The notes: a model not told the origin generated them from the letters alone. 64,000 bases of DNA from RGIG7450 sp045633565 (GCA_045633565.1 JAZQYO010000007.1:135939-199938), one strand, 5' to 3'. Positions 27,138-36,464 are shown, counted from the stretch's first letter. A program made the numbers and translations.

Positions 27138-28235
27138 ATGAAACTTGGTATAGTGGGTCTTCCGAACGTGGGAAAGAGTACACTTTTTAATGCTATTACA
27201 AAAGCGGGAGCAGAAGCTGCAAACTATCCGTTTTGTACAATAGAGCCCAATGTGGGTATAGTTGAGGTACCGGACGAAAGACTTTCCGTTCTGGCAGAAA
27301 TGTATAATACCAAAAAGGTTACACCTGCCGTTATTGAATTTGTTGATATTGCAGGTCTTGTTCGAGGTGCGGGAAAAGGCGAAGGCCTCGGCAATAAATT
27401 CTTGTCCCACATTAGGGAGGTTGATGCGATTATTCATGTTGTCCGCTGTTTTGATGACGGAAATATTGTTCATGTTGATGGAAGCATAAACCCCATGCGT
27501 GACATTGAAACAATAAACTACGAGCTTGTGTTTGCTGACCTTGAAATGGTTGAAAAGCGTCTTGAAAAATGCCGTAAGCTTGTAAAAACAGGTGAGAAAA
27601 AATATGCTGCTCAGGTGAAAAATTTAGAGGCGCTTTTTGAAGCTCTTGAGGCAGGCAAAGCTGCAAGAACGGTCCAGCTTGATGAGGAAGGCGAGGCGCT
27701 TTTGAAAGAAATGCCGCTTCTTACAAAAAAAGCGGTTATCTATGCGGCAAACGTTTCGGAAGATGATTTTGTGGGCGGTATAGAAAATAACGAATATATA
27801 AAAGCACTGAAAGAACTTGCGGAAAAAGAGGGTGCGGAAGTGCTTCCCATTTCGGCAAAAATTGAGGAGGAAATTTCTCAGCTTGAGCCGGAGGATAAAC
27901 AGATGTTCCTTGAGGATATGGGTCTTTCTGAATCGGGGCTTGACAGACTTGTTGCGGCAAGCTACCGTCTGCTCGGACTTATAAGCTATCTGACAGCGGG
28001 TGAGCCGGAGGTTCGTGCATGGACAATCACAAACGGAACAAAAGCTCCGCAGGCTGCGGGCAAAATCCACTCTGACTTTGAAAGAGGGTTTATCCGTGCA
28101 GAAACCATTTCTTATGACGACCTTATTGCAAACGGCTCAATGGCTGCGGCAAGAGAAAAAGGACTTGTACGTCTTGAGGGCAAGGAATATGTTGTTAAAG
28201 ACGGCGATATAATTTTATTCAGATTTAATGTATAG
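27138..28235 (+). CDS. ychF: Redox-regulated ATPase YchF (Obg family)
   Basis: Universally conserved Obg-family P-loop protein that prefers ATP and associates with ribosomes. 365 residues. G1 is GLPNVGKST, G3 is DIAGLV, and the NxxE-type G4 (ANVSEDD) marks YchF specificity for ATP. The coiled-coil insertion and C-terminal TGS domain (RAWTITNGTKAPQAAGKIHSDFERGFIRAE) are present. The ATG at 27138 has GAGGAG upstream; the GTG at 27129 is too close to it. 11 bases before the VOC gene. Confidence 0.96.
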   Translation: MKLGIVGLPNVGKSTLFNAITKAGAEAANYPFCTIEPNVGIVEVPDERLSVLAEMYNTKKVTPAVIEFVDIAGLVRGAGKGEGLGNKFLSHIREVDAIIHVVRCFDDGNIVHVDGSINPMRDIETINYELVFADLEMVEKRLEKCRKLVKTGEKKYAAQVKNLEALFEALEAGKAARTVQLDEEGEALLKEMPLLTKKAVIYAANVSEDDFVGGIENNEYIKALKELAEKEGAEVLPISAKIEEEISQLEPEDKQMFLEDMGLSESGLDRLVAASYRLLGLISYLTAGEPEVRAWTITNGTKAPQAAGKIHSDFERGFIRAETISYDDLIANGSMAAAREKGLVRLEGKEYVVKDGDIILFRFNV

Positions 28236-28246
28236 GAGGTAAAGAT

Positions 28247-28630
28247 ATGATTACCGGAATTGAACACATTGCGGTTTGCGCAAAGGATACTTTAGCACTT
28301 AAAGACTGGTATGTAAAAATGTTTGACTTTAAAGTTGTTTATGACAACGGCAAAGGTACATATTTTGTAGCCGCACCCGATGGCAGTATGATAGAAATTA
28401 TTGCTGCCGACAAGGATTTGGGTAAAAATGAACCTGCTGACAGCGGGGTAAGACACTTTGCCCTGTCCGTTACGGAAGACGGATTTGAAAAAATGGTCCG
28501 GAAATTAAAAGCCGAGGGCGTGGAAATTGTTACCGATGTAAAAGAGAAAAACGGCATTAAAACCTTTTTCTTCCGTGATATTGAAGGAAACATTTTCCAC
28601 CTTATTTACAGACCTCAGCCATTGGTGTAA
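28247..28630 (+). CDS. VOC superfamily protein (glyoxalase/dioxygenase-like)
   Basis: 127 residues forming one pair of beta-alpha-beta3 modules. The start GIEHIAVCAKDTLALKDWY and the end FFFRDIEGNIFHLIYRP place His and Glu at the usual metal-ligand positions of the vicinal oxygen chelate superfamily. The reaction cannot be assigned from sequence. Strong AGGAGGT site. Cotranscribed with ychF and uppP (4-base gap to uppP). Confidence 0.88.
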   Translation: MITGIEHIAVCAKDTLALKDWYVKMFDFKVVYDNGKGTYFVAAPDGSMIEIIAADKDLGKNEPADSGVRHFALSVTEDGFEKMVRKLKAEGVEIVTDVKEKNGIKTFFFRDIEGNIFHLIYRPQPLV

Positions 28631-28633
28631 GCT

Positions 28634-29437
28634 ATGGAGATATTAAAATCAATTATTCTCGGTATAGTTGAGGGGATAACAGAGTGGCTGCCCATCAGCT
28701 CTACCGGTCACATGATACTTGTTAACGAATTTATCGGAAACACAGGATTTACGTCGAGTGATTTATATTTATATGTAATTCAGCTTGGTGCAATTATGGC
28801 GGTTGTGACCCTTTATTTCAAAAAGCTCAATCCCTTTGCACTTTCAAAAAGCGTGCAGGAAAAAAGTGACACCTGGCAAATGTGGTTTAAGGTAATAGTT
28901 GCCTGTCTGCCTGCAGCAGTAATAGGGCTGTTACTAAACGATTTTATGGAGCATTTTGAAAACTGGTTTGTGGTTTCGGTAATGCTTGTTGTTTACGGAA
29001 TAGCGTTTTTGTTTGTTGAACGAAAAGATAAAAAAGCTACCATAACCGATATAAATTCCATGTCCTATAAAACAGCAGTTTTAATAGGAATGTTTCAGGT
29101 GCTTTCCATAATTCCGGGAACGTCACGCTCGGGAGCTACAATACTTGGTGCAATGCTGATAGGTTGCTCCAGGGGAGTGGCGGCGGAATTTTCGTTCTTT
29201 CTTGCGATTCCCGTTATGGTGGGGGTCAGCTTTTTGAAAATTATCACCACCGACCAAATTTTAAATGCCCAGAATATAACGGTGCTGATTACCGGTATGG
29301 CGGTAGCGTATGCGGTATCTATGGCGGCAATAAAATTCCTGGTTGATTTTGTGAAAAAACACGACTTTAAATCTTTCGGCTGGTACAGGATTGTGCTGGG
29401 GGTTGTAATTTTGGGATATTTCCTAATAAAAGGGTAA
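28634..29437 (+). CDS. uppP: Undecaprenyl-diphosphate phosphatase
   Basis: Polytopic membrane enzyme that recycles undecaprenyl pyrophosphate to the monophosphate carrier for peptidoglycan and wall polymers; overproduction gives bacitracin resistance in known cases. 267 residues with about eight hydrophobic helices. The two BacA signatures are intact: GIVEGITEWLPISSTGHM near the N-terminus and IPGTSRSGATI in the second half. The start ATG follows the VOC stop by 3 bases with only a weak GGTG site, suggesting coupling to upstream translation. Confidence 0.95.
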   Translation: MEILKSIILGIVEGITEWLPISSTGHMILVNEFIGNTGFTSSDLYLYVIQLGAIMAVVTLYFKKLNPFALSKSVQEKSDTWQMWFKVIVACLPAAVIGLLLNDFMEHFENWFVVSVMLVVYGIAFLFVERKDKKATITDINSMSYKTAVLIGMFQVLSIIPGTSRSGATILGAMLIGCSRGVAAEFSFFLAIPVMVGVSFLKIITTDQILNAQNITVLITGMAVAYAVSMAAIKFLVDFVKKHDFKSFGWYRIVLGVVILGYFLIKG

Positions 29438-29469
29438 AGTTTTTATACAAAATGACAAGGGCATCAGCC

Positions 29470-29498
29470 TTGACTTGACAGTGAGGTTATGGTAAAAT
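29470..29498 (+). promoter_or_regulatory. Sigma-A promoter of SLH protein gene
   Basis: TTGACT (29470-29475), 17-bp spacer, TAAAAT (29493-29498). Confidence 0.6.
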
Positions 29499-29528
29499 AT
29501 AAAAAAACAAATGAGGAGGATTCCTGAT

Positions 29529-30461
29529 ATGAAAATAAAAAGAATTTTATCTCTGGTGATTGTGGGCATCATGCTTCTTGCTTCAATGACTGCTTTTGCA
29601 GCTGAAAATGAAGTTAAAATTGAGTTGAACAAATTTGTGTACGCTCCGCATGAAAAGATGAAAGTGAAAATTTCCGGTCTCACAGAGCAGCAGATTGCTG
29701 ATGGCGCTATGGTACAGCTTGCAGAAATGGGAATGGGAGACTATCGCACAGGTACATACGCAAAAGTTGCTGACCTTAAAGACGGCAAGTGGGAACCCAT
29801 CGCTCCTTATGAAGTAAGATCCTTTGAAGTTAGAGTTTACACAAAAGATGAATATATTGCAGAAAACCTTCTTGCACATGAACTGTTTGTTATTAGAGGC
29901 GTGCCCAAATTTGAAGTTGTAAATGGTCTTAACGGTATTTCCGAATGGGCTGTTGATGAAGTTCAGGCTGCAATTTTCGATGAGCTCACAATTGACTCTG
30001 TTTTAAAAGATTTCCAGAAAGCCATTACACGTGAAGAATTCTGTTCACTTGTTGTAAATATGTATGAAAATGTTACTGAAACAGTGGCTGAATCTGCTGC
30101 TGACACAACATTTACAGATACAAAAAATGAGTCAGTTTTAAAAGCTTATAACCTTGGCATAGTTCAGGGCGTAGGCGAAGGTAAATTTGACTGCGACTCA
30201 GCTATCACACGTCAGGAAATCGCAACAATGCTCTTCAGAGCGGTTAAAGTAATTGCTCCCGAAGCTGACTATGCGGTTGCAGAGCCTAAAGTATTCGGCG
30301 ACAGTGCATCTGTTGATACATGGGCAAAAGAAGGCGTTGACTATTTTGCTTCCAAAGATATCATTAAAGGCGACGGAACAAACTTCCTGCCTCTTGACAA
30401 CTGCAAATGTGAAGAAGCTATTGTACTTGTAAAACGCATTTGTGAATCATACGAAAAATAA
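29529..30461 (+). CDS. Secreted S-layer homology (SLH) domain protein
   Basis: 310 residues. A signal peptide (about 1-24, MKIKRILSLVIVG onwards with an AFA cleavage region) is followed by a short beta-rich domain (about 25-130) and three SLH modules to the C-terminus (ITREEFCSLVVNMYE; FTDTKNESVLKAYNLGIVQG with ITRQEIATMLFRAV; then FASKDIIKG). Expected to bind the pyruvylated secondary wall polymer on the cell surface. The ATG at 29529 is preceded by GAGGAGGA; an ATG at 29511 lies in this site. Monocistronic with a good terminator. Confidence 0.85.
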   Translation: MKIKRILSLVIVGIMLLASMTAFAAENEVKIELNKFVYAPHEKMKVKISGLTEQQIADGAMVQLAEMGMGDYRTGTYAKVADLKDGKWEPIAPYEVRSFEVRVYTKDEYIAENLLAHELFVIRGVPKFEVVNGLNGISEWAVDEVQAAIFDELTIDSVLKDFQKAITREEFCSLVVNMYENVTETVAESAADTTFTDTKNESVLKAYNLGIVQGVGEGKFDCDSAITRQEIATMLFRAVKVIAPEADYAVAEPKVFGDSASVDTWAKEGVDYFASKDIIKGDGTNFLPLDNCKCEEAIVLVKRICESYEK

Positions 30462-30480
30462 TTTTCCTTTAGGAAACATT

Positions 30481-30508
30481 AGCCCGTGAGTTACTCACGG
30501 GCTTTTTT
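30481..30508 (+). terminator. Terminator after SLH gene
   Basis: AGCCCGTGAG stem, short loop, T6 tail. Confidence 0.9.
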
Positions 30509-30554
30509 ATCTTATTGGAAATTGCGCGCGTTAGTGCGCATGTTTTACATATTT

Positions 30555-30591
30555 CAAAAAAGATTTTTTATCTACCCCCAAGATTGGGGGC
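30555..30591 (-). terminator. Terminator of the HTH-repeat gene
   Basis: Minus strand stem of CCCCCA with TGGGGG (30590-30575) followed by an A/T-rich stretch with two T runs. A further GC-rich inverted repeat (GCGCGCG...GCGCA near 30523) lies between the two convergent terminators. Confidence 0.65.
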
Positions 30592-30610
30592 CAACGATTG
30601 AAAAAATTTT

Positions 30611-31120
30611 TTATCTTCCGTACAGATTATATTTTATGTAGTCGCCGTTTGCCATACATTCGTCAAGAATCTGCTTTACCTGCTCGGTGCTTCTCCCGAG
30701 GGTACATGCGATAACCGGAATCCTCGGGTCTTCATAATAATAACGGCATATAAGCATGCGGGTTGTGTAGGTTATTGGGTTTGGATTGGGGCACAAGGTC
30801 ATATACATGGTTTTCAGCTCAGCGAGCTGTTCTTTTGTTATTTTAAGCCCGAACTTTTTTGCAGTTGTTCTGACGGCTGAAACAGATATGCCAAGTTCTT
30901 CGGCTATAACACGACAGGGAATTTCGCCGTAATTATCAATAATAAACTTTGCCTGTTCCTTTGTGGGAACAAACTGAGTGTTAGCCGGTTTTATTTCCAT
31001 ACCCATCCTGCGTGCCCATCTTAGAACGGTTGCAGTTGAAACACCTATTGATGCGGCAATTGTATTAGTCTGAGCCACTCCATAGTTTTCCAGGATAAAT
31101 TTCTTTTGTTGTTCAGTCAT
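30611..31120 (-). CDS. Protein with repeated helix-turn-helix motifs
   Basis: 169 residues, probably DNA-binding. At least two tandem HTH units are visible: ENYGVAQTNTIAASIGVSTATVLRWARRMG and DNYGEIPCRVIAEELGISVSAVRTTAKKFG share spacing and the I-A-x-x-(I/L)-G-(V/I)-S turn; a third, more diverged unit (PVIACTLGRSTEQVKQIL) closes the protein. It resembles homeodomain-like HTH arrays used by invertases and phage regulators, but no catalytic domain is present. The ATG at 31120 has GAAAGGTG upstream and overlaps the stop of a 47-codon ORF by 8 bases (coupling). Confidence 0.75.
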   Translation of the reverse strand: MTEQQKKFILENYGVAQTNTIAASIGVSTATVLRWARRMGMEIKPANTQFVPTKEQAKFIIDNYGEIPCRVIAEELGISVSAVRTTAKKFGLKITKEQLAELKTMYMTLCPNPNPITYTTRMLICRYYYEDPRIPVIACTLGRSTEQVKQILDECMANGDYIKYNLYGR

Positions 31121-31256
31121 CTGTCGTACACCTTTCTTCAATTATTTTTACATCTTTATCATCATCGCAGCAGTCTTCGGCGTTTTCTGTCAGCCAGGAA
31201 TCCATTGCCTGATTTATATAGTAAATATCATCAAGACTAAATATCAAATTATCCAC
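31113..31256 (-). CDS. Small acidic ORF coupled to HTH-repeat gene
   Basis: 47 codons from GTG at 31256 to TGA at 31113. The product is acidic, with a Cys-Cys-Asp-Asp-Asp stretch and no recognisable family. Supporting a real gene: a promoter lies at the right distance upstream, GGAAAG precedes the GTG, and its stop overlaps the next start by 8 bases. Against: it is short and has no homologue I can name. It could be a leader peptide controlling the HTH gene. Confidence 0.45.
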   Translation of the reverse strand: MDNLIFSLDDIYYINQAMDSWLTENAEDCCDDDKDVKIIEERCTTDD

Positions 31257-31287
31257 CGCTTTCCGACAAGATATATTGTTAAAAGTA

Positions 31288-31316
31288 ATTTTATCACAAT
31301 ATTTTTATGCTCTCAA
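31288..31316 (-). promoter_or_regulatory. Sigma-A promoter of small ORF/HTH operon
   Basis: Minus strand TTGAGA (31316-31311), 17-bp spacer, TAAAAT (31293-31288). Confidence 0.55.
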
Positions 31317-31420
31317 TCCTTGTGAAATACGCATCAAAATGCCGTTTTTGGGCAGAAAAAAGTCGAAAGAGATAGAAAAAGATAAAAAGAAATAAATATC
31401 GTGTCGAAAGAAATGTAGAA

Positions 31421-31461
31421 AAAGAAAAAACTCTGTCGATAAAAAATTATCGACAGAGTGA
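31421..31461 (-). terminator. Terminator of ftsK-ygiQ-folD operon
   Basis: 13-bp stem ACTCTGTCGATAA with a short loop and a T6-C-T5 tail on the minus strand. Confidence 0.9.
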
Positions 31462-31478
31462 AATTTTTTTGTTTTATT

Positions 31479-32324
31479 TTATTTTTTTGTCGCAGCGGTA
31501 AGAGTATTTCTCATGAGCATGGAAATTGTCATTGGTCCGACACCACCGGGAACAGGAGTAATAGCGCCTGCGATTTTTGATACTTCGTCAAAATCAACGT
31601 CGCCGCATAGTTTGCCGTCTTCGCCCCGGTTTATGCCAACGTCAATTACAACCGCACCCTCTTTTACCATATCAGCAGTAATAAATTTAGGTCTGCCTAC
31701 TGCCGCAACCAAAATATCCGCACTTCGGCATACCTCGGCAAGATTTTTTGTTCTTGAGTGACATATTGTAACCGTACCGTTTTTATGAAGAAGGAGCATG
31801 GACTGAGGCTTTCCTACTATGTTACTTCTGCCTACAACAACGCACTGTTTGCCGCTTATTTCAACGCCGCTTTCCTTGATAAGCTCCATAACACCTGCAG
31901 GAGTACAGGGCAGAAAATCAAAATCACCAATCATAATCTTACCCACGTTAACAGGATGGAATGCGTCAACGTCTTTTTCAGGCTTGATGCGGTAGAGAAC
32001 TTCCTTTTCGTCAAGATGCGATGGCAGCGGAAGCTGAACTAAAATACCATCAACCGATTTGTCGGCATTTAAAGTGTCAATAAGACCTAAAAGCTCCTGC
32101 TGCGATGTGTTTGCATCAAGGGCATATTCAAGGGATTTTATACCAATGTATTCGCAAGCAGCTTTTTTGTTATTGACATATACTCTTGAAGCAGGGTCAT
32201 CACCCACAATAATAACTGCAAGGCAGGGGTTTATGCCCTTTTCCTTTAATTTAACAACTTCCTCTTTAAGTTCATCTTTTATTCTTGCGGACAGAGCTTT
32301 TCCGTCCAGAATTTTTGCTGACAT
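31479..32324 (-). CDS. folD: Bifunctional methylenetetrahydrofolate dehydrogenase/cyclohydrolase FolD
   Basis: Interconverts methylene-, methenyl- and formyl-tetrahydrofolate for one-carbon supply. 281 residues, the usual length. Signatures: YVNNKKAACEYIGI with the catalytic Lys, VDGILVQLPLP, and PVPGGVGPMTISMLM at the C-terminus; the Rossmann motif is VVGRSNIVGKP. The ATG at 32324 with TGGAGG is chosen because MSAKILDGKAL is the canonical FolD start; it lies 53 bases inside the end of ygiQ. Last gene of the ftsK-ygiQ-folD operon. Confidence 0.95.
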   Translation of the reverse strand: MSAKILDGKALSARIKDELKEEVVKLKEKGINPCLAVIIVGDDPASRVYVNNKKAACEYIGIKSLEYALDANTSQQELLGLIDTLNADKSVDGILVQLPLPSHLDEKEVLYRIKPEKDVDAFHPVNVGKIMIGDFDFLPCTPAGVMELIKESGVEISGKQCVVVGRSNIVGKPQSMLLLHKNGTVTICHSRTKNLAEVCRSADILVAAVGRPKFITADMVKEGAVVIDVGINRGEDGKLCGDVDFDEVSKIAGAITPVPGGVGPMTISMLMRNTLTAATKK

Positions 32325-34134
32325 TTCTTTTTCCTCCATTGTTATTTTTGGGTCTGACAAGGCAGTCCTTGCCATAGCCTATTAAATCGCTCCGGCCCGC
32401 TTTTATAAGAGCCGCACGAACTATTTCTTTGTTTTCCGGCTTTCCGCACTGAAGCAGTGCACGTTGCATCCTTTTTTCCTCGGCAGATTTTGCAACATAG
32501 ACCGGTTTCATTGTCCTCGGGTCAATACCTGTATAATACATACAGGTGGAAACCGTACCCGGAGTGGGATAAAAATCCTGCACCTGCTGAGGATTTATAT
32601 GGTTTGCCTTAAGATACTGTGCAAGTCTGATTGCAGACCCCAGCGTGGACCCCGGGTGGGATGACATAAGATAGGGGACGAGATATTGCTTAAGACCCAG
32701 CTTTTCGTTTATATCACGGTATTTTTTGCAAAATCTGTCATACACTTCTACCGAAGGCTTGCCCATATAGCTTAAGACCTCGGGACAAATATGCTCGGGA
32801 GCTACTTTAAGCTGCCCGCTGATGTGATACCTGCACAGCTCGTTTATAAATTCATCCGATTTATCCGCCATGATATAGTCAAATCTCAGACCCGACCGGA
32901 TAAACACTTTTTTTACTTTATCTATTTTTCTCAGTTTGCGGAGCAGACTGATATAATCTTTGTGACTGACCTCCATGTTTTTGCAGACGGAAGGATGCAG
33001 GCATTGTCTCAGACACATGCCATCCTTCTCCTGTTTTTTGCATGAAGGGCTACGGAAGTTTGCCGTAGGTCCGCCTACGTCATGGATATATCCTTTAAAA
33101 TCGGGATGCTGAGTCAGTTTTTTGGCTTCGCCTACTATAGATTCATGACTGCGGCTTCTTACCATTCTGCCCTGATGAAAAGCTATTGCGCAGAAACTGC
33201 AACCACCAAAGCAACCACGGGAGCTTATAAGGCTGAACTGCACCTCGGCAATTGCCGGGACACCGCCCGATTTTTCGTAAGAAGGGTGCGGAACACGCTG
33301 AAAGTCAAAAGAAAAAACTTTGTCAAGCTCTTCTCTTTCCAGAGGCATTGCCGGTCTGTTCTGGACAAGATACCTGCCGGCACATTCCTGAACCACCGCT
33401 TTACCACGCACAGGGTCATTTTCTTCAAACTGGAGCTTAACCGACTGAGCGTATTTTGTAAGATCGCTTTTTACTTCTTTTGCAGACGGGCAAATCACAT
33501 AATCGCAAAGTCCGTCAAGGTTTGGGGCAATGTATGCCGTTCCGTCAAGCCAGGTAATCTGAGATATGTCAAAACCGTCATTTAAAGCATTTGCCACCTG
33601 AACAATAATGCGTTCGCCCATACCAAATATAAGTAAATTTGCGCTGCTGTCAAAAAGTATACTGCGGCGGACACGGTTTTCCCAGTAATCATAATGAGCG
33701 AATCGCCTGAGGGATGCCTCAATGCCGCCAATTACGATTGGTATGTCGCCAAACGCTTCGCGGATTTTGTTGCAATAAACTATTGTTGCACGGTCGGGAC
33801 GGAGCCCTGCTTTTCCGCCGGGGGAATAAGCATCATTGCTGCGTTTTTTCTTAGCAGCGGTATAATGTGCCACCATGGAGTCCACGTTGCCGGCTGAAAC
33901 AAAAAAACCAAGTCTTGGTCGGCCAAACTGCGTAAAATCAGATAGCCCTTTTATATCCGGCTGAGGAAGGATTGCCACTTTATAGCCGGCATCCTCTAAG
34001 GTGCGGCATAAAATTGATGCAGCAAATGAAGGGTGATCCACATAGGCATCACCCGAAACAAAAACAAAATCTACCGAGTCCCAGCCAAGTCCGTCCATTT
34101 CCGCACGGGTTATGGGGAAAAACTTAACACTCAC
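32272..34134 (-). CDS. YgiQ family radical SAM protein (UPF0313)
   Basis: 620 residues. The N-terminal B12-binding-like region (FVSGDAYVDHPSF) is followed by a radical SAM core whose cluster motif is CFGGCSFC (CxxxCxxC), and further conserved Cys segments (KDGMCLRQCLHPSVC). Function of the family is unknown. The GTG start overlaps the ftsK stop (GTGA at 34131-34134). The C-terminal tail is Lys/Arg/Asn-rich and is read from DNA that also encodes the folD start, a 53-base overlap. Confidence 0.93.
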   Translation of the reverse strand: MSVKFFPITRAEMDGLGWDSVDFVFVSGDAYVDHPSFAASILCRTLEDAGYKVAILPQPDIKGLSDFTQFGRPRLGFFVSAGNVDSMVAHYTAAKKKRSNDAYSPGGKAGLRPDRATIVYCNKIREAFGDIPIVIGGIEASLRRFAHYDYWENRVRRSILFDSSANLLIFGMGERIIVQVANALNDGFDISQITWLDGTAYIAPNLDGLCDYVICPSAKEVKSDLTKYAQSVKLQFEENDPVRGKAVVQECAGRYLVQNRPAMPLEREELDKVFSFDFQRVPHPSYEKSGGVPAIAEVQFSLISSRGCFGGCSFCAIAFHQGRMVRSRSHESIVGEAKKLTQHPDFKGYIHDVGGPTANFRSPSCKKQEKDGMCLRQCLHPSVCKNMEVSHKDYISLLRKLRKIDKVKKVFIRSGLRFDYIMADKSDEFINELCRYHISGQLKVAPEHICPEVLSYMGKPSVEVYDRFCKKYRDINEKLGLKQYLVPYLMSSHPGSTLGSAIRLAQYLKANHINPQQVQDFYPTPGTVSTCMYYTGIDPRTMKPVYVAKSAEEKRMQRALLQCGKPENKEIVRAALIKAGRSDLIGYGKDCLVRPKNNNGGKRNVSKNSGRKSSVRKNKR

Positions 34135-36464
34135 TGGTCTCCCTCTTTTTCTAACATATCATTAAAATCCTGTCGGCTCATTATAAGCTGACGTGGTTTG
34201 TTTGAACCGTCATAGGATGAGACTACCTTTTTCTTGTCAAGGATATCAAGCAGTCTGCCTGCTCTTGCGTAGCCCACTTTAAGTCTGCGCTGAATCATTG
34301 AAGCAGATATCTGTCCAAGCTCAAAAGCTATTTCAGCAGCAGCCTCAAACAGCTCGTCTGAGTCTGCACCATCGTCAGACTGTGCTGCAGACGGAGCCGC
34401 ACCGCTGTTTTCGATTGTCTTGCGGACTTCTTCGTTATATTCGGCAGCCGACTGCTGTTTAATAAAGTTTACAACATTTTCAACGTCTGTATCAGATACA
34501 AATGCACCCTGAACACGGTTGAGCTTTGAAGCACCGGCAAGCATCATGAGCATATCGCCTTTACCCATCAGCTTTTCAGCACCGCCACCGTCTAAGATTG
34601 TACGGGAGTCAACCGAACTTGAAACGGCAAACGCAATTCGGGACGGAATGTTTGCCTTGATAAGACCTGTAATAACGTCAACCGACGGACGCTGAGTTGC
34701 AAGAACAAGATGCATACCTGCAGCTCTGGCTTTTTGAGCAAGACGGCAAATATAATCCTGAACTTCACCGGGAGCAACCATCATAAGGTCGGCAAGCTCG
34801 TCAATAATAATAACAATCTGGGGAAGAGGGCGTTTGTCCGGATCATCAGCGGCAATTTTTTTGTTATAGCCGGCAATGTCTCGGGAGCCTACTTCGGCAA
34901 ATTTCTTATATCTGTCTTCCATTTCCTGAACTGCCCAGCAAAGAGCGCCGGCAGCCTTCCTGGGGTCTGTAACTATTGGAACAAGAAGATGTGGAATGTC
35001 GTTGTATACAGAAAGCTCAACCACCTTGGGGTCAACTAAAATAAGCTTTACCTCTTCGGGGGATGCGTTGTATAAAATACTTGTAATCATAGTGTTTATG
35101 CAAACACTCTTACCCGAACCGGTAGCACCGGCGATTAAAAGATGGGGGGTCTTTGCAATGTCCATAACAACAGTAGCACCGTTAATATCACGACCTACCG
35201 CGACAGCAAGTTTGGAGGTTGCGTTGCGGAATTCGGGGGAATCTATAATGCTGCGCAGATAAACTGCAGAAACACTGTCGTTTGACACCTCAACACCCAC
35301 ATAACCGGGCAGAACTTCAATTCGTACGTTGTTTGCGGGAAGTCTTAGTGCAATGTCCTGGTCAAGTGCTGTAATTTTATTAACTTTAATTCCTGCCGCC
35401 GGAACAACTTCATATCTTGTTACGCTGGAACCACGGGTTATGTTTGTAACTCTGGTTTCAATGCCAAAACTGCGGAAAATCTCAACAAGTTTTGCCGCAT
35501 TGTCCTTAAGCTCGTCAATTTTACCGCCGCTGTGAACCTTTGGTCCTTCATATAAAAGCTCAGGCTTGGGAGGTATGTATTCTTTAATTATGGGAGGTTC
35601 TTCAATCTCGATGGGAGTTATTTCGCCCGATTCAACTGCAGCTGATTCTTCTTCAGCCTTTTCAGCAGCGGGTGTCTGGGATAATTCTTCCGGCTTGTCC
35701 TCCTCGTCGTCGTTTGCTGCCAGAACATCATTTATAACAACTTCCTCGTCAGAATGGTCCCACTTATATTCTTCAAGCTGATGGTCGGCAAACTCAATCT
35801 TTACGGAATCAACCTTCTTTTCAGCCTCCCTTTGCTCTCTGTCGTGACGAATATCCTCCTGAATATCTTCTTTAAGACCGGTTGCTGCACGGCGAAAACC
35901 TGTAAACGCCTTGCGGATAAGAGAGGTTACGGAAATTTCAAAGAGCTGAACTGCAAGAATAAGAATAATAGCAATTATAACAACGCCACTGCCTTTTGAC
36001 ATAAAAGAATATAAAATGTCTGTAAGTGTGCCGCCGATAATACCACCGCTTTCGCCTGTGTTACCGAGATTAAAGTAGCCGATAACACCGTTTTCGGGCA
36101 AAACGGGGTCGCCTATGCGATAAAGGTAGTGAGCAAACATGGAAAAGGAAACGGGCATAATCCCGGTAAGAATTTTTTTGCTGCGGAAATTGTTTTCTTT
36201 ACCTGAAAGTATGCTTAATACTGCCTCGGCAATTAAAACTACGGGCAGAAGATAAGCCACGTTACCCAACAGGCCGCAGAATACCGACTTTAAAAAGTCG
36301 CCGAATGCACCGAAAAACTCCGACCACATTCCCATTATAAATATAATACCTAAAAGTGAAAAAACTATGGTGAGTGTTTCCTTTTTTGCAGGGTTTGATT
36401 TTTTGCTTTTTCTTGGTGTGGAAACAGTCGCCTTGGTTTTCTTGCGTACTACTTTTCGTGCCAT
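34131..36464 (-). CDS. ftsK: DNA translocase FtsK/SpoIIIE
   Basis: Septal DNA pump that moves chromosome ends during division or sporulation. 777 residues. About four N-terminal membrane helices (residues 30-190) are followed by an acidic/proline-containing linker, the alpha-beta motor (Walker A AGATGSGKSVCIN, Walker B IIDELADLMM) and a C-terminal gamma winged helix (SASMIQRRLKVGYARAGRLLDIL) that reads oriented chromosome motifs. TAAGGAG precedes the ATG. First gene of an operon with ygiQ and folD. Confidence 0.96.
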   Translation of the reverse strand: MARKVVRKKTKATVSTPRKSKKSNPAKKETLTIVFSLLGIIFIMGMWSEFFGAFGDFLKSVFCGLLGNVAYLLPVVLIAEAVLSILSGKENNFRSKKILTGIMPVSFSMFAHYLYRIGDPVLPENGVIGYFNLGNTGESGGIIGGTLTDILYSFMSKGSGVVIIAIILILAVQLFEISVTSLIRKAFTGFRRAATGLKEDIQEDIRHDREQREAEKKVDSVKIEFADHQLEEYKWDHSDEEVVINDVLAANDDEEDKPEELSQTPAAEKAEEESAAVESGEITPIEIEEPPIIKEYIPPKPELLYEGPKVHSGGKIDELKDNAAKLVEIFRSFGIETRVTNITRGSSVTRYEVVPAAGIKVNKITALDQDIALRLPANNVRIEVLPGYVGVEVSNDSVSAVYLRSIIDSPEFRNATSKLAVAVGRDINGATVVMDIAKTPHLLIAGATGSGKSVCINTMITSILYNASPEEVKLILVDPKVVELSVYNDIPHLLVPIVTDPRKAAGALCWAVQEMEDRYKKFAEVGSRDIAGYNKKIAADDPDKRPLPQIVIIIDELADLMMVAPGEVQDYICRLAQKARAAGMHLVLATQRPSVDVITGLIKANIPSRIAFAVSSSVDSRTILDGGGAEKLMGKGDMLMMLAGASKLNRVQGAFVSDTDVENVVNFIKQQSAAEYNEEVRKTIENSGAAPSAAQSDDGADSDELFEAAAEIAFELGQISASMIQRRLKVGYARAGRLLDILDKKKVVSSYDGSNKPRQLIMSRQDFNDMLEKEGDQ

